Below are positions 48,413 through 56,120 of a DNA stretch of 64,000 bases, piece after piece. The notes beneath the pieces are model-generated. The model was not told where the DNA came from. It ran no database searches and saw only the letters and a program-made list of their open reading frames with translations. A program made the translations under genes and the position numbers. Source of the DNA: Actinomycetota bacterium. GTDB lineage: Bacteria; Actinomycetota; Actinomycetes; Nanopelagicales; Nanopelagicaceae. Position 1 is the stretch's first letter. Each line of letters begins with the position of its first letter. The stretch lies in assembly GCA_003569265.1 (NCBI GenBank), contig BGON01000003.1:1-64000 (forward strand). The letters are read 5' to 3'.

Positions 48413-48443
48413 ATCCTTTGGTATTCTTTGCTCCTGCTGTTTT

Positions 48444-48515
48444 TGGGGTATGGGGTAATTGGCAGCCCTGCTGATTCTGGTTCAGTAAGTCTAGGTTCGA
48501 GTCCTGGTACCCCAG
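48444..48515 (+). tRNA. tRNA-Gln (CUG)
   Basis: Plus-strand cloverleaf: acceptor TGGGGTA/TACCCCA with a G discriminator, anticodon arm CTGA-TTCTGGT-TCAG giving anticodon CUG, and T arm CTAGGTTCGAGTCCTGG. CCA is not encoded. The first pair U1-A72 is the usual tRNA-Gln identity feature. It lies 31 bases after gltX. Confidence 0.95.
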
Positions 48516-48545
48516 CGATGTAAAGAAACAAATGCAAAACACTAG

Positions 48546-48618
48546 GGCCCCGTCGTCTAGCGGCCTAGGACTCTGGCTTCTCAAGCCAGCTACGCGGGTT
48601 CGAATCCCGTCGGGGCTA
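48546..48618 (+). tRNA. tRNA-Glu (CUC)
   Basis: Plus-strand cloverleaf: acceptor GGCCCCG/CGGGGCT (first pair G-U) with an A discriminator, D arm TCGTCTAGCGGCCTAGGA, anticodon stem CTGGC/GCCAG with loop TTCTCAA giving anticodon CUC, and T arm CGGGTTCGAATCCCG. CCA is not encoded. The lysE ATG begins 4 bases after its 3' end. Confidence 0.95.
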
Positions 48619-48621
48619 CGT

Positions 48622-49257
48622 ATGTCTAATTTTGTGCACGTCCTTCCAGCCTTTGTGCTGACTGCTCTTTTATTAGCAATTGTTCCGGGTCAAACCGTTG
48701 CAATGATTTTGCGTCAAGCAATTATTGGTGGGACAAAGACTGCATACACAACCCTGCTCGGCACAAGTACTGCTCTAATTTTCTGGGGAGCTGCATCTGC
48801 AATTGGCTTGTCTCAGATCTTTGCCCGCTCACAAACAGCATACACAGCCCTTAAATATGCCGGTGTTGCCTTTTTGACCTTTCTTGCCCTTCAAACTCTC
48901 TGGACCTTGCGCCATGAATTTGGAAAATTTGATTATCAAGGGTCAGCAAAGACTGGTTTAGGACCAGCATTTCGATTAGGGCTTTTGACTAATCTGACAA
49001 ATGTTAAAGCTGCAGTATTTGCTGTGGCATTTATTCCTCAATTTGTGCCTAAAGACTTCAATTTAGGTTGGGGAATCTTTTTGCTTTCAATAGTTCAAGC
49101 CCTTACATCTGCATCGTGGTATTCATTCTTAATCTCAATTATTGGTAGAGCTACAACTATTTTGGCGCTGCCAAAAGTCCGCAGAGGGCTTACTGCTTTT
49201 TCCGCCCTGGGTATTTTGTTCCTTGCAGCGACTTTGTTGCTTACTTCACCGCGCTAA
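48622..49257 (+). CDS. LysE/RhtB-family amino acid exporter
   Basis: A 211-residue membrane protein with about six helices. ALLLAIVPGQTVAMILRQAIIGG near residues 13-35 is the LysE/RhtB opening signature, and FRLGLLTNLTNVKAAVFAVAFIPQF near 116-140 is the second. ATG 48622 begins 4 bases after tRNA-Glu. An upstream in-frame ATG at 48532 would read through the tRNA and is rejected. Its 3' end overlaps the convergent kinase by 17 bases. The substrate is not predicted. Confidence 0.88.
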   Translation: MSNFVHVLPAFVLTALLLAIVPGQTVAMILRQAIIGGTKTAYTTLLGTSTALIFWGAASAIGLSQIFARSQTAYTALKYAGVAFLTFLALQTLWTLRHEFGKFDYQGSAKTGLGPAFRLGLLTNLTNVKAAVFAVAFIPQFVPKDFNLGWGIFLLSIVQALTSASWYSFLISIIGRATTILALPKVRRGLTAFSALGILFLAATLLLTSPR

Positions 49258-50155
49258 TTAATCGGCTAGCTCCATGGCCCCAGCGCAGTAGGGGCTCAAC
49301 ATCATGAGCCATATTTTCAGCAATCCACTTGGCTCCATCCAAGTTATCTCCCCTTGCACTCACAAACTTTGCTTGAGGGAGTGAATGAGAAATATTGCTT
49401 TGAATTGCACTTACATAAGCAGGATTTTTAGATGGACCGCCTTGAATTGCAATCTCTGGGGCATCATTTAGTGAACCTCCGGCGCCTAACCATGTTGCAA
49501 TAACTGTTTGTGCTAGAAGTGCTGCACCTTCATTGCGAATGGCAATTGCTGTAGGACTACCAGCATCTGCTGCGGCAAGTAAAACTCTTGCTGAGGCAAT
49601 TGCTAGCGAGGCTGCATCAGATGCATTCTTAATGGCAAGAGCATCATAAGCAAGTACCTCATCCTTAAAAGATTCCAAGAGAATTTGATCATCGCCGCGA
49701 CCCTGCCGGATACCTAACGCTCTTGTCAGACCTAACTTTCCCAACCAGAAGCCGCCGCCTTCATCACCAAAAGTGCTTTCTAATCCATCACGGTGAGCAA
49801 AGTGTGTGTCATTTCTACCAACACTTACAACACCACCACCGACTGATAGAACAACACCATTGCCGCCTCCAAGAGCGCCAATAAAACCAGCTAAACCATC
49901 ATCCATCACTGCCACTTTGCTAGCACCAAAAAACTCATTACAAAGGGATAGAAACGGTTGTGGGTCTGTAACAACGCCACGAAATCCCGTGCAAGAGAGT
50001 GCGACCATATCTGCGTCTAGTTTTTCAATACTTTCAAAAACTGCCCGCAATGATGAGAGCGGAGGTTCTCCAGCCAACTTACCGCGAGTGGAATTAATTA
50101 ATGTTTGACCTGAACTAACGCGGCTTCCAGATTGACCTAAATCTACAGCGAGCAT
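49241..50155 (-). CDS. BadF/BadG-type sugar kinase (GlcNAc kinase-like)
   Basis: A 304-residue ASKHA-fold ATPase. MLAVDLGQSGSR is the phosphate-1 loop, VMDDGLAGFIGALGGGNGVVLSVGGG near 91-117 is the connect/phosphate-2 area, and GDEGGGFWLGKLGL near 132-145 is typical of N-acetylglucosamine kinases. Phosphorylation of GlcNAc or a related amino sugar released from walls is likely. ATG 50155 lies directly after the trhO stop, so it is the last gene of the leftward operon; the longer start at 50197 is not needed. Confidence 0.85.
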   Translation of the reverse strand: MLAVDLGQSGSRVSSGQTLINSTRGKLAGEPPLSSLRAVFESIEKLDADMVALSCTGFRGVVTDPQPFLSLCNEFFGASKVAVMDDGLAGFIGALGGGNGVVLSVGGGVVSVGRNDTHFAHRDGLESTFGDEGGGFWLGKLGLTRALGIRQGRGDDQILLESFKDEVLAYDALAIKNASDAASLAIASARVLLAAADAGSPTAIAIRNEGAALLAQTVIATWLGAGGSLNDAPEIAIQGGPSKNPAYVSAIQSNISHSLPQAKFVSARGDNLDGAKWIAENMAHDVEPLLRWGHGASRLISAVK

Positions 50156-50156
50156 G

Positions 50157-51065
50157 TCAACCAACGAGATCGCGATTGCGCTTAATTTCACGATCATGCT
50201 TGCATGGCATATCTAAATGCTTGTCATAACATGGATTGCAAAGCAGAACTAGTTGGTGACACGAAGGCTTTTGGCAGTTTCTAAACTCTTTAGTTGGGCC
50301 ATCACAGTGGGCACATGTGCCAATTAGCTTCGTGTGATCGCTGAAATCAATAGTCAAACGATCATCAAATGTGTAGAGAGAGCCGTCCCAAAGGCCATCA
50401 TCACCGAAGGCATTTCCGTAGCGAACGATTCCGCCCTTGATTTGGTAGACCTCTTTAAAGCCGCGGTTCTTCATGAATACAGTAAGGAGTTCACAGCGAA
50501 CGCCACCTGTGCAATAAGCAACGACTGGCTTGTCCTTCATGTGGTCGTACTTGCCACTTTCAATCTCTCTTACAAAATCATGTGATGTGTTCACCTCTGG
50601 TACTACTGCATCTTTAAATTTGCCAATTTTGGCTTCAAAGGCATTGCGAGCATCAAAGAAGACCACGTCATCGCCACGCTCTTGAACTAGTTTGTTCACT
50701 TCTTCAGGGCGAAGGTGAATTCCACCGCCGATAACACCGTTTTCATCAACTTCAATCTCATTAGTATGTCCAAAGGCCACTAGCTCATCCTTGACCTGAA
50801 TTTTTAGCTTAGGGAAATCATTGCCTGTTCCCTGAGACCATTTGAAATCAATCTTCTTAAATCCTGGATATTCACGGGTGTTCTTAATGTATTTCTTAAT
50901 ATCATCCATGTGACCACCAAGTGTGCCGTTTATACCCTGTGATGAAATCAAGATACGTCCCTTGAGATTTAAGGATTCACACAAAGTTTTCTGCCACAGC
51001 TTAACCGCTTCAGGATCTGCGATTGGTAGGAAGTTGTAGTAGAGAATGACTCTGTTGAAGTTCAT
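50157..51065 (-). CDS. trhO: tRNA U34 hydroxylase TrhO (rhodanese domain)
   Basis: A 302-residue O2-dependent enzyme making 5-hydroxyuridine at the tRNA wobble base. The N-terminal YceA-type domain has ILYYNFLPIADPEAV and LKGRILISSQGINGTLGG. The rhodanese domain has VFFDARNAFEAKIG near 147 and the active Cys in AYCTGGVRCELL near 183. The C-terminal Cys cluster (GTCAHCDGP, NCQKPSCH, CNPCYDKH, MPCKHD) looks zinc-binding. ATG 51065 gives the usual start. The upstream longer frame reads into the preceding methyltransferase gene. It is between the BHMT-like and kinase genes. Confidence 0.93.
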   Translation of the reverse strand: MNFNRVILYYNFLPIADPEAVKLWQKTLCESLNLKGRILISSQGINGTLGGHMDDIKKYIKNTREYPGFKKIDFKWSQGTGNDFPKLKIQVKDELVAFGHTNEIEVDENGVIGGGIHLRPEEVNKLVQERGDDVVFFDARNAFEAKIGKFKDAVVPEVNTSHDFVREIESGKYDHMKDKPVVAYCTGGVRCELLTVFMKNRGFKEVYQIKGGIVRYGNAFGDDGLWDGSLYTFDDRLTIDFSDHTKLIGTCAHCDGPTKEFRNCQKPSCHQLVLLCNPCYDKHLDMPCKHDREIKRNRDLVG

Positions 51066-51084
51066 GATTTCAAGGCTATTCGTC

Positions 51085-51960
51085 TTATAAAGCTGCAGCA
51101 ATAGATTGAGTGTGAGCAGGCGATGAACCACAGCAAGAGCCAACAATGTTCACGCCTAGCTCTTTCATCTCTGCGGCATAACGCGCCATCTCTTCTGGCG
51201 TACCATCATAAATAAACTCATCACCCTGCAACTTAGGTAGTCCAGCATTTGATTGAGTGATAACAAAAACGCCTTCTGGTCGAGCTTCTACTAACTCTTT
51301 AGCAATCTGTGACATCTCATCAGTTCCACGGCCACAGTTTGCACCAACGATGCGCACGCCCAATGCCGCTAAATGCTTAATAGCCATCGCAGGTTTAACA
51401 CCCATCATGGTGCGAAGGTTTGTATCAAAGCTCATCGTCACAATAATTGGCATTCCAGGTGCTACTTCTTGGGCTGCAGAAATTGCTGCCTCTACTTCAC
51501 CCAGATCTGACATTGTTTCAATAAGAATTGCATCCACACCACCAGCAACGAGCGCGCTGATTTGGGCAGCAAATAAAGCCTTACCTGTTTCAGGAGTAAG
51601 AGTTCCCATGGGATCCATCAATTCACCCGATGGTCCAATATCTCCCATAACAAAACATCCAGGGTGGCGATCTGCAACTTTACGTGCAATGAGCGCTCCT
51701 GCCTTATTTAACTCTACAAGTCGATCTTCAAGTCCATGCATTGCAAGACGGCCAGCAGTTCCACCAAAAGTATTTGTTGTTATGAAGTTTGCACCAGCTG
51801 TTGCATATGCCTCTAGAACTGCTTCAATCTCTTCTGGCTTTTCAATATTCCAAAGCTCAGGTGCACCGCCATCTGTCAGGCCACGATCTTGCAACATTGT
51901 GCCCATCGCACCATCAGATACAAGAGTCGCCTTTTCTAGTGCTTCATAAATTGCTGACAT
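51085..51960 (-). CDS. Homocysteine S-methyltransferase family protein (BHMT-like)
   Basis: A 291-residue stand-alone Pfam S-methyl_trans barrel. LVSDGAMGTMLQDRGL near 13-28 opens the barrel, ITTNTFGGT is near 58, and the three zinc Cys are in GANCGRG (about 207-213) and GSCCGSS (about 276-282). There is no B12 or folate domain, so the methyl donor must be a small betaine-like or S-methyl compound or another protein's corrinoid. Betaine-homocysteine methyltransferase is the nearest familiar activity but is not proven. Its ATG overlaps the stop of the PF13769 gene (TAATG), tying the two. Confidence 0.88.
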   Translation of the reverse strand: MSAIYEALEKATLVSDGAMGTMLQDRGLTDGGAPELWNIEKPEEIEAVLEAYATAGANFITTNTFGGTAGRLAMHGLEDRLVELNKAGALIARKVADRHPGCFVMGDIGPSGELMDPMGTLTPETGKALFAAQISALVAGGVDAILIETMSDLGEVEAAISAAQEVAPGMPIIVTMSFDTNLRTMMGVKPAMAIKHLAALGVRIVGANCGRGTDEMSQIAKELVEARPEGVFVITQSNAGLPKLQGDEFIYDGTPEEMARYAAEMKELGVNIVGSCCGSSPAHTQSIAAAL

Positions 51961-52256
51961 TACTTTTCTCCTAGGGCATCAAGAAGTGCGGAAAGTTTTT
52001 CTTCATTTAATTCTCTTTCAAGCTCTTCAATAATTCGCGCGCCAACAACATCTGGTGTGCCCTCAGATTCGGTCCATGGATCACGATTCCATCCGGCGGT
52101 GTATGCATCTGCATCGATTTCACCTAGGCGCATAGCTGCCTCATCGATAGCCTCTTGAAAACGAGAAGCCAACATGATTTTGATAGTTGTTTCACCCGAG
52201 CGTGCGATAACCATGGAAGGAATCTCACGCCAGCGCATAATTTGATATTCGCTCAT
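51960..52256 (-). CDS. Small protein of the PF13769 'Virulence factor' family
   Basis: A 98-residue soluble protein starting with YQIMRWREIPSMVIARSGE. It has LASRFQEAIDEAAMRLG (about 30-46), a WNRDPWTESEG motif (about 56-66) and an acidic helical tail. The motif and size fit PF13769, a family named 'virulence factor' without a known activity. I recall it beside corrinoid and folate methyltransferase genes in proteobacteria. It is the first gene of the leftward operon with the BHMT-like gene. The name should not be read as pathogenicity. Confidence 0.72.
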   Translation of the reverse strand: MSEYQIMRWREIPSMVIARSGETTIKIMLASRFQEAIDEAAMRLGEIDADAYTAGWNRDPWTESEGTPDVVGARIIEELERELNEEKLSALLDALGEK

Positions 52257-52316
52257 AGGGCAATTCTATAGGTCAAATTCCCAGCAATGTGACCTTGCGC
52301 GAGTATCCTTAGAAGC

Positions 52317-52778
52317 ATGATTGATCTGCATTCAGTTGATTTATGGCAGCAGGCAGCAGTAATTATTGATGCGGTCATTGCCGCATTCCTTGGCTCACTC
52401 ATCGGTTGGGAACGCGATCGGGCTGGTAAATCTGCAGGGCCTAGAACTATGGCCCTAGTGTGTGCATCCTCTGCAGTCATTGTTGCAATTGGCGCTGTTA
52501 TGGATGTTGAAGCTAAATATGGTGACCCAACCCGTGCACTGCATGCAGTTATAACTGGAATTGGTTTTCTGGGCGCTGGCTTAATTTTCACAAACACCCG
52601 TGCAGGCTCTTCTGGAATTGGCGGAGTAACAACTGCTGCAACCGTTTTTGCAACAGCAGCAGTTGGTGTGGGTGTGGGACTCGGCTTTCAAGTAGCCGCA
52701 GCTGGTTTAACGCTAGTTATATTAATTATCTTGCGATCAACGCAAGTTATCGTGGCAACTACAAACCGTCACGACTAG
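52317..52778 (+). CDS. MgtC/SapB-family membrane protein
   Basis: A 153-residue protein with about four or five helices. The family-defining SLIGWERDRAGKSAGPRTMALVCASSAV near 27-54 and GIGFLGAGLIFTN near 82-94 are clear. It lacks the long C-terminal ACT-like domain of true MgtC, so it is the short SapB form. Role in Mg2+ stress or membrane potential is only by family. It overlaps the convergent metallophosphoesterase by 4 bases. Confidence 0.9.
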   Translation: MIDLHSVDLWQQAAVIIDAVIAAFLGSLIGWERDRAGKSAGPRTMALVCASSAVIVAIGAVMDVEAKYGDPTRALHAVITGIGFLGAGLIFTNTRAGSSGIGGVTTAATVFATAAVGVGVGLGFQVAAAGLTLVILIILRSTQVIVATTNRHD

Positions 52779-54331
52779 CGCTTATTGATTTTTAAAACAA
52801 CATTTCGATCTGTAGGACGTCCTAACCACCAATCAATTCCATGCTTTGCGCCAAGCTCTGGTCGCTTTTGCCAGACATTGGCGCTAATTGTTCGAGAGAG
52901 TGCGGCAATTTCTAGGGGAGTAGCCGCATTGCCATGGTCAGTTCCGGCTGCATGATCAACAACAGTTAAACCAAAGTAGAAATCACCAGATTCATCGGTA
53001 ACTATCTCAACTGTGCGAGACTGCTGTGGCCAATCAGCATGGGATGCAGTTTCAATCTGCCAGAAACCATTAACTTCTTCGACATCGCCAATCCACTCAA
53101 CATGGTGGCGGTGTTCGTGTCCTGCCAACCACGCAATCACTTTTGGATATTTGAGTAACATTTCTCTTAATTCATCCAAGCAAATACGTCGACCAGTTGG
53201 CGCGTAATCATTAAACATTGTGCTCAGAGGGTGGTGTGAAGCTAAAACAACTGGGCGATCTGATGCAGCAACTTCCTTTTCAAGCCAAGCAAATTGCTCT
53301 TCATCCATAGAGCCCTGCCAGCCACCGAAGTGATTGACGCTATCAATCACAATTAGCTTTACACCCTGAACAAAGGTTGAGTAATACATTGTCTTATTAC
53401 GCGCGTTCTCGTCTGTGAAACCGTGTCCTTTTGGTTCACCGGGTGAATCAAGGTGCAGCTGCGCATATTCACCACGCTCTATTGCGCGACGCTCTATCTC
53501 TGCGCTCACTTCAACATAAGGGGCATCATCAGCCGCAAGATATCCAGCAGGGCCAACTTCACCAAACTGCATTAATGTTTCAAAAAGATTTGTAGTTGAT
53601 GGCAAGCCTGTATAACGCTTACCGCCAACCATCTCCTTATTTACTACAGGGGTAGGTGTAACTGTTCCTTGCAAAAGTGCATCATGGTTTCCGTGGACTG
53701 CAAACCAAGGAAAATTTAAACCTGTTGCTCTAAAAGGTGTGCGACAAGAGTTTAAAAGATTAGGAATAATTGGAAATCCATACTTAGCACGGGCTTGATC
53801 ATCTTCTTTTCCTGCAGGAGTCCCATGGGGATGCCAATAGCGCACGTCATAATGTTCGGCGCCATCATCAATCACACCTTCATATTTTGAAAAGTCACCT
53901 GAATCAGGACGAATCTCTAAGCCATCAAGTAAAGCTATGTACCAATCGACTTCATTTTTCTGCGCGTTATCTGTTGTGTCACCAGTAATAATTGCACCAG
54001 CAATTTTATGTCCAGATAAAGGCCCAACAGTGATTGAGTTAAGTGATTGCACCATTGATTCAACAACATGTGGTGACAGCATGGCATGTGGTCGGTAAGT
54101 ACCAATGGTTCCTACTTGTTCACGAACTGGACTGTCAGGATCTGCGTGACGATCTAAATACTCTGGGCGCGTTGGTGACTGCGCATCGCAGACATGTAGA
54201 TCAGAGAGGTGATGTAGAACTAAGAGAGGTGTGCTCGATGTGGGAAAGGTATGTCCACAATGTGGTTCAGCCGCTACGGTTACAAGGTTGCGCCAGCCCA
54301 GTGAGTTCGCTTCTCCACGAGCAAATGCCAT
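52775..54331 (-). CDS. Large metallophosphoesterase, PPA1498/TIGR03767 type
   Basis: A 518-residue calcineurin-like phosphoesterase. Metal motifs appear in order: HLSDLHVCD (about 42), GDTTDN (about 117), HGNHDALL (about 213), and SHHPLS plus AGHEHRHH (about 343 and 391). No signal peptide or membrane helix is seen, although many relatives are secreted. The substrate is unknown. ATG 54331 is preferred; the frame extends to TTG 54349, directly beside the mobA remnant. Length and motifs match the actinobacterial TIGR03767 group as I remember it. Confidence 0.85.
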   Translation of the reverse strand: MAFARGEANSLGWRNLVTVAAEPHCGHTFPTSSTPLLVLHHLSDLHVCDAQSPTRPEYLDRHADPDSPVREQVGTIGTYRPHAMLSPHVVESMVQSLNSITVGPLSGHKIAGAIITGDTTDNAQKNEVDWYIALLDGLEIRPDSGDFSKYEGVIDDGAEHYDVRYWHPHGTPAGKEDDQARAKYGFPIIPNLLNSCRTPFRATGLNFPWFAVHGNHDALLQGTVTPTPVVNKEMVGGKRYTGLPSTTNLFETLMQFGEVGPAGYLAADDAPYVEVSAEIERRAIERGEYAQLHLDSPGEPKGHGFTDENARNKTMYYSTFVQGVKLIVIDSVNHFGGWQGSMDEEQFAWLEKEVAASDRPVVLASHHPLSTMFNDYAPTGRRICLDELREMLLKYPKVIAWLAGHEHRHHVEWIGDVEEVNGFWQIETASHADWPQQSRTVEIVTDESGDFYFGLTVVDHAAGTDHGNAATPLEIAALSRTISANVWQKRPELGAKHGIDWWLGRPTDRNVVLKINKR

Positions 54332-54349
54332 AGTCAGTATCCTAGCCAA

Positions 54350-54595
54350 GTGGAAAGCAAAGCCGGAAGCATCATCGTCTTAAGTGGCGGCACCAGTTCT
54401 CGTTGTGGTGCAGATAAATCCCAAGCAATATTGAGTCATTAGCAGTTGATTCACCACATAATCGCAAGGGTTCCAGAAGAATTTGAAATCATCGTTGTGG
54501 GAGCAAATCCACTATTTTCTGGAGCTCCGCAGCGTTATATCCAAGAAAACCCAGCTGGCGGTGGACTTGTAGCTGGTATCTGCGCAGCAAAGTAG
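54350..54595 (+). pseudogene. mobA-like guanylyltransferase remnant
   Basis: One frame reads GTG...IIVLSGGTSSRCGADKSQAILSH, a TAG stop at 54440-54442, then QLIHHIIARVPEEFEIIVVGANP...RYIQENPAGGGLVAGICAA and a TAG at 54593-54595. These are the nucleotide-binding GGxSxRxGxDKs motif and the EDPxGGGPVAGI motif of MobA (molybdenum cofactor guanylyltransferase), in the right order and spacing. The internal stop and the lost last half (normal MobA is about 190 residues) mark it as broken. The Arg-Cys change in the nucleotide loop also suggests drift. No other molybdenum cofactor gene is in the window. Confidence 0.75.
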
Positions 54596-54640
54596 TGATT
54601 CTCTCTACCAATAGCCATAGTGAGATTGTATGGTTACCCA

Positions 54641-55369
54641 ATGCTCGAGTACATCATTATCTTCTTCACAGGCATCCTTGTCGGTGGAATTAATGGAATG
54701 GCTGGGGGAGCATCAGTTATCTCCTACCCAGTCTTACTCGCCACAGGAATGTCTCCAGTCAGCGCTGCAATCACAAATGCATTAGGTGTGACACCAGCAA
54801 ACTTTTTTGCTCTCATTGCCGTGCGAGACCAGATGCGTGCTTACTTTCAGGAATACAAGACGCTCATTTATATATCCATTGTTGGTTCTACGATTGGTGC
54901 ATTCTTACTGCTCAGTGTGCCACCTGGTGTATTTGAAAAGATGGTTCCCTTTCTTCTCCTCTTTGCCAGCTTGTCCTTCCTCATTAAAGCGAAACCAGTT
55001 CGCGGGGCTCGACATAGCCTGGTTGAAAGAATCGGCATCGCAGCAAGTGGCTTGTATTGCGGCTACTTCGGTCCAGGCCAAGGCGTGATGGTCATTGCTG
55101 TATTGGCCAGAGATATCAGACGAGATCCAAAGACTTTGAACACTGCTAAGAACTTAATTGTTGGCTGGACCTCATTGATCTCTAACATCATCTATATCTT
55201 TAGCGGGTTAGCCCATTGGGGCGCAGTCATCGCTCTACTAATAGGTGCCAGTATTGGTGGAACCTATGGGGGACGCTATGCCGCCAGGATGCCGGCCGCC
55301 GTCTATCGGGCGCTGATTCTCACCGTTGGTTTTGGCGCTTCAGCCTGGCTCTTTACCAAGTACTACTAA
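54641..55369 (+). CDS. TauE/SafE-family permease
   Basis: A 242-residue membrane protein with about seven or eight helices. The family signature GGINGMAGGASVISYPVLLATGMSPVSAAITNALG is at about 15-49, and the second repeat is around GYFGPGQGVMVIAVL near 137-151. Members move sulfonates, sulfite or organic anions. ATG 54641 gives a helix at once; GTG 54620 would add seven residues. It lies upstream of the GntR and demethylation genes, in the same direction, and could handle a substrate or product of that pathway. Confidence 0.88.
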   Translation: MLEYIIIFFTGILVGGINGMAGGASVISYPVLLATGMSPVSAAITNALGVTPANFFALIAVRDQMRAYFQEYKTLIYISIVGSTIGAFLLLSVPPGVFEKMVPFLLLFASLSFLIKAKPVRGARHSLVERIGIAASGLYCGYFGPGQGVMVIAVLARDIRRDPKTLNTAKNLIVGWTSLISNIIYIFSGLAHWGAVIALLIGASIGGTYGGRYAARMPAAVYRALILTVGFGASAWLFTKYY

Positions 55370-55400
55370 GGCTAAAACCACCCCCCAGGGCCTTCTCATT

Positions 55401-55420
55401 GGTATATCACTGATATATCA
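55401..55420 (+). promoter_or_regulatory. Possible GntR operator overlapping the regulator start region
   Basis: TGATATATCA at 55411-55420 is a perfect 10-base palindrome lying 8 bases before the GTG of the GntR gene. TATATCA repeats at 55403-55409 and 55414-55420, an 11-base step. GntR/FCD proteins commonly bind short palindromes near their own genes, so autoregulation is likely but inferred. Confidence 0.5.
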
Positions 55421-55428
55421 TCTGCGAT

Positions 55429-56091
55429 GTGAGCCAAGTGATCCGTATTCTCTCCAGAGAGAGCTCCTCGCTATCAGAGGCGGCCTATAGCCGTATTCGC
55501 TCAATGATTATTACTTTAGAACTAGAACCAGGATCACTCATTAGTGAGAGTGCGTTGATGAGTAACTTAAAGATGGGTCGCACACCCATTCGTGAAGCTC
55601 TGCGCTCGCTAGCAAATGAAAAACTTGTTGAGGTTTACCCGCGTCGTGGCATGTTTGTATCCCGTGTTGATGTTGCCAATCTTTCTCAGCTCTCAGAAAC
55701 CCGAGCAGTCCTTGAGATAAAAGCTGCAGAGCTTGCCGCAACACGTTCCACTGCTGCTGATCAAGAGATTACAAAGGCCCTGATCAAAGAAATTAAGGCC
55801 ATCAAAGGTGATTTGGATATGCCAACCTTGATTGGTCTTGATCAAAGAATTCACCATCACATCTACCAATGCACCCACAATGAATTTCTGGCAGCAGCTC
55901 TCGATAACTACTACGCCCACGCCTTGCGCATCTGGTTCTTAGCACTCGATCGTGTGGAGCATTTAGCTGATGCGATTATCGAACACCGAGCTTTATTAGA
56001 AGCAATTGCAAGTAATGATCCAAAAGCAGCATCAAAGGCAATGAAAGAACACGTTGAAGGTTTTGAATCAGAGATCCGTAAGTCTTTATAA
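55429..56091 (+). CDS. GntR-family regulator, FCD type
   Basis: A 220-residue regulator. The winged helix-turn-helix is at about 16-76 (AAYSRIRSMIITLELEPGSLISESAL, then MGRTPIREALRSLANEKLVEVYPRRGMFV). The FCD ligand domain is at about 84-210, with the Asp and His residues typical of metal-bound ligand sites (LDQRIHHHIYQ, then EHRALLEAIAS and KEHVEGF). It begins a rightward run of catabolic genes and should sense a pathway acid or amine. GTG start; the palindrome lies just upstream. Confidence 0.93.
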   Translation: MSQVIRILSRESSSLSEAAYSRIRSMIITLELEPGSLISESALMSNLKMGRTPIREALRSLANEKLVEVYPRRGMFVSRVDVANLSQLSETRAVLEIKAAELAATRSTAADQEITKALIKEIKAIKGDLDMPTLIGLDQRIHHHIYQCTHNEFLAAALDNYYAHALRIWFLALDRVEHLADAIIEHRALLEAIASNDPKAASKAMKEHVEGFESEIRKSL

Positions 56092-56120
56092 CCACCACCA
56101 ACAAAAAAGGAAATGAAGCT

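Noticed and set aside
48532-48621. N-terminal extension of the LysE protein
   Set aside because: It would translate the whole tRNA-Glu gene; the cloverleaf is complete and the LysE family starts at ATG 48622.
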